Shown here: one piece after another, positions 61,898 to 64,000 of the stretch
How positions within the stretch are numbered: the stretch's first letter is position 1
How the letters are laid out: every line of letters begins with the position of its first letter
Assembly (NCBI GenBank): GCA_963774455.1
Contig: CAVZFD010000001.1
Coordinates: 28,383 to 92,382, forward strand
Reading direction: 5' to 3'
Length of the DNA: 64,000 nt
From: DATFVA01 sp963774455
Lineage (GTDB): Bacteria > Bacteroidota > Ignavibacteria > Ignavibacteriales > Ignavibacteriaceae
Program-made: the position numbers and the translations under genes
The notes under the pieces: model-generated
The model's input: the letters and a program-made list of their open reading frames with translations, nothing else
Databases searched by the model: none
What the model was told of the DNA's origin: nothing

Positions 61898-63559
61898 CTA
61901 CATTAGCATCAGCAGCAGCGATCCTATCGGCAGTATAAACGAAAAGTAAAACAAGTACACCCCGTAGTTTACCTTCCAGTTAAGGATGATCTTATACCAC
62001 AGGTAGATACCGAAACCAATTATAAGGTGGGTGCCCATTAAATCCATGCCGGCTGTCTTTACAAAATTCTGCACAACCGTCATCAGGAAGATGAGCACGA
62101 GGATAATCAGGTCGATGCCTGAGAGGAAAGAAGAACGCTTGCCGAACAGCCTTTCCCTGGTAAGCAGGAAGAAGACAATAAACAGAAAAAGGAAGAGGTA
62201 GCTGAATCTTACCACAATCTGACTTGCATCAGCAGCAATAGAAAACTTCGTGAGCAGGGGCGACGATAGACCTGCAATCGCCGAAAAGATCAGCAGGTTT
62301 ATCAAAACGTAGGTCTCGCTGAATATACCGTTCTTCAGGAACTGGTAATGGGAAATAAAGAACAGAACCGAGCAGGCCGCAATCAGGATCATTGTTGTCA
62401 GTCCTGTTATCCTCGAATCACCCGGTAAAAGGAAAGCGATAAGCAGAGCCGATGCAAACAGGGAAAGAGGCATGAGGAAGCTCTTATAGATCGTAATATA
62501 GGTCCCGGGCATCCTGTTGATAACAACCCTCGCGTTATCCCTGAATTTCCGTGAACGCACGATGTTCTGCACGAGCGGCTTCATAAACAATAAAGTAATC
62601 CCGTACACACCAAACAGGACAAGCGCATAGCCCTTTGAGACAACCATGTAATAATAAGCCAGTACAATAAACACGATAGCGAGCATCTGGAGGATAAAAA
62701 CGGCGTACTTATGTTCAATATTGTTACCAATCAGCACGTGGTGGAAGTGATTCCTGTCGGGCAGGAAAGGACTCTTTTTATTCAGCAGCCTTATCAGCAT
62801 AACCTTAACCGTATCGGCAAGCGGGAGGCCCAGCAGGATAAGCGGAAAAGTAAGACTCAGTGTTCTGCCGGCATTATAGCTGGGAGTAATAAGCAGCGCG
62901 GCAAGCATGATAAACATGCCGAGAACCAGCGATCCCGTATCACCCAGGAAGATCCTTGCCGGGAAGGCATTATACTTCAGGAAGCCGAGAGTTGAACCCA
63001 CGAGCGCGGCGCACATAACAAGCAGAAAAGTATCATTTACCAGGTAAGCCAGCCAGAAGATCATGAAGAAAACGATAAGGGCGAACCCGGTAACCAGTCC
63101 ATCCATCCCGTCCATCAGGTTAATAGAATTAACCGCGGCCACAATGAAGACAGTAAGGAGTATATAGCTCCAGGGACCAGGAATTTCAAGAGTAAAGAGA
63201 CTAATGCTATCGAACATCGGGGCAAGGAACATGACAGCAGAAGCGGCAGCTGCGAACTGGAGGATAAACTTCTTCTTCCAGTCGAGTCCACGCTTATCGT
63301 CGACCATCCCGCAGACTAGCAGGAACGAAGACGAAATAAGCACCAGTCTGATCTTATGGAGATCAGGAACGAAGCTGATGAGAATAACAGCAGTAACGGC
63401 AAAAATAACAATACCGCCCATTCTCGGAGTGGGTTCGGTATGCAGCTTTCTTCCTCCCGGTTTATCTACTATATCAAGTTTAGTAAGAAAACCTATAACA
63501 TAAGGGAGAGAGAAGATTGTAAGAGTAAGACTAATAAAAAAAATCAGTACATAAATCAT
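61898..63559 (-). CDS. WecA/MraY-like polyprenyl-phosphate sugar-1-phosphate transferase, extended
   Basis: A 553-residue membrane protein. The first ~350 residues are a complete transferase of the WecA/TagO branch: PRMGGIVIF, DDKRGLDWKKK, NLMDGMDGL (metal/substrate Asp pair), FLGDTGSLVLGM and the HFHHVLI loop. It would load a sugar phosphate (GlcNAc-1-P or similar) onto undecaprenyl phosphate, the first step of O-antigen, teichoic-acid-like or capsule synthesis. The usual length is ~350; the extra ~200 C-terminal residues form about six more membrane helices of unknown role. No other glycan genes are seen in the window. Confidence 0.88.
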   Translation of the reverse strand: MIYVLIFFISLTLTIFSLPYVIGFLTKLDIVDKPGGRKLHTEPTPRMGGIVIFAVTAVILISFVPDLHKIRLVLISSSFLLVCGMVDDKRGLDWKKKFILQFAAAASAVMFLAPMFDSISLFTLEIPGPWSYILLTVFIVAAVNSINLMDGMDGLVTGFALIVFFMIFWLAYLVNDTFLLVMCAALVGSTLGFLKYNAFPARIFLGDTGSLVLGMFIMLAALLITPSYNAGRTLSLTFPLILLGLPLADTVKVMLIRLLNKKSPFLPDRNHFHHVLIGNNIEHKYAVFILQMLAIVFIVLAYYYMVVSKGYALVLFGVYGITLLFMKPLVQNIVRSRKFRDNARVVINRMPGTYITIYKSFLMPLSLFASALLIAFLLPGDSRITGLTTMILIAACSVLFFISHYQFLKNGIFSETYVLINLLIFSAIAGLSSPLLTKFSIAADASQIVVRFSYLFLFLFIVFFLLTRERLFGKRSSFLSGIDLIILVLIFLMTVVQNFVKTAGMDLMGTHLIIGFGIYLWYKIILNWKVNYGVYLFYFSFILPIGSLLLMLM

Positions 63560-63755
63560 TCAATAAGCCCCTCGGATTTTCCAGGGATTCATAGTTATTT
63601 AGCATTAACACGAAACGGTCAAAAATAAAAATACTTAGCGATAGGAAAGTAATTCAAAAAAGGTACCACGATCAACTACTAAAAGTTAATAAATAATTAA
63701 TTGTGACCCAAACACATCACATCTTTTTCGTCATCCCGCCCATTCCGGCCTCTTC

Positions 63756-63950
63756 CTTTTCCGTCATTGCGAACGAGTCTTCGAGTGAAGCAATCTCACT
63801 CACTCTAATTTATCCCGCAAAAACTACCTCTTTCGGAAAATTCTACCACACTATTTGTCATTGCGGGTTAAACTCTTTGTCATTGCGAGCGAGTCCTCGA
63901 GCGAAGCAATCTCCCCTCCTTCGTGCCTTTGTGCCTTAGTGGCATTACCT
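63756..63950. repeat. Dispersed CATTGCGAGCGAGTC repeats
   Basis: Two cores (around 63762-63796 and 63880-63913) with single-base changes (GCGAACGAGTCTTCGAGTG, GCGAGCGAGTCCTCGAGCG), each ending AAGCAATCTC. A GTGCCTTTGTGCCTTAGTGG stretch follows at about 63923. No gene is seen from 63560 to the right edge. Confidence 0.8.
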
Positions 63951-64000
63951 CCCGTAACTAACCCCCAACGTAACACTCCCCTTTTCTCCTCTCATAAACT

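Noticed and set aside
1..64000. tRNA, rRNA, riboswitch, transposase or integrase genes
   Set aside because: Looked for cloverleaf-like sequences, rRNA segments and DDE or tyrosine-recombinase motifs in gaps and frames; none recognised by eye.

Overview
This window most likely comes from a member of the Ignavibacteria/Chlorobi-Bacteroidota group, probably an uncultured or metagenome-assembled lineage. The evidence is: several secreted proteins end in type IX secretion (T9SS) type A sorting domains with the NPFNP motif; outer-membrane proteins resemble PorV/FadL; several genes have Bacteroidota-type promoters (TAnnTTTG at -7); menaquinone is made by the classical men route; and c-type cytochromes are abundant. 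Unlike typical Bacteroidota, many genes also have good Shine-Dalgarno sequences. Taxonomy is inferred from gene style only.

Layout. (1) 1-6.1 kb: envelope genes, namely a TPR lipoprotein running off the left edge, an ATP-grasp enzyme, and an outer-membrane/lipoprotein operon with a candidate sigma-54 promoter. (2) 6.2-18 kb: rsgA (apparently with an AUU start) and a menaquinone cluster menF-menD-menH, an outer-membrane protein, then menB-menA-menC-menE, followed by a convergent thioesterase and a nitrilase-family amidase; menD carries a +1 frameshift. (3) 18.9-25.8 kb: a secreted FG-GAP propeller protein, asd, an NtrB/NtrC-like pair and a receiver-like gene behind a strong sigma-54 promoter. 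(4) 26-32.9 kb: a respiratory cluster with a 13-haem cytochrome fused to a cytochrome b domain, a 19-haem cytochrome, a separate cytochrome b and a NapC-like cytochrome, plausibly passing electrons between the menaquinone pool and the periplasm. (5) 33-46.9 kb: a 14-kb block, all on the minus strand, of PAS-rich histidine kinases and response regulators. (6) 47-64 kb: an accessory region with two AAA ATPase (DUF4143) genes, a hipBA toxin-antitoxin pair, two T9SS-exported proteins, a decayed T9SS remnant, an unusual three-gene operon, an outer-membrane barrel and a long WecA/MraY-like glycosyl-phosphate transferase.

The best candidate for an undescribed system is the minus-strand operon at 56420-59627. 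Its last gene looks like a divergent tRNA-guanine transglycosylase (TGT/DpdA superfamily), with likely catalytic aspartates and a CxCxxC...H zinc site. It is tightly coupled to a small glycine-rich membrane-hairpin protein and to a large helical protein with a C-terminal OB-fold-like domain. None of the usual 7-deazaguanine synthesis or dpd genes is nearby.

The window is also full of intergenic DNA repeats. Several unrelated sequence families share a 7-bp period (CTTTTTA/CTTTTTC, ATTTAAG/AATATTA, TTGTTAA, TGCTCTC). They abut or supply stop codons and sit between stop codons and terminators. A second family, containing the hairpin core TTGCGAGCGAGTCTTCGAGC, separates the cargo genes of the accessory region, and direct copies flank one AAA ATPase gene.
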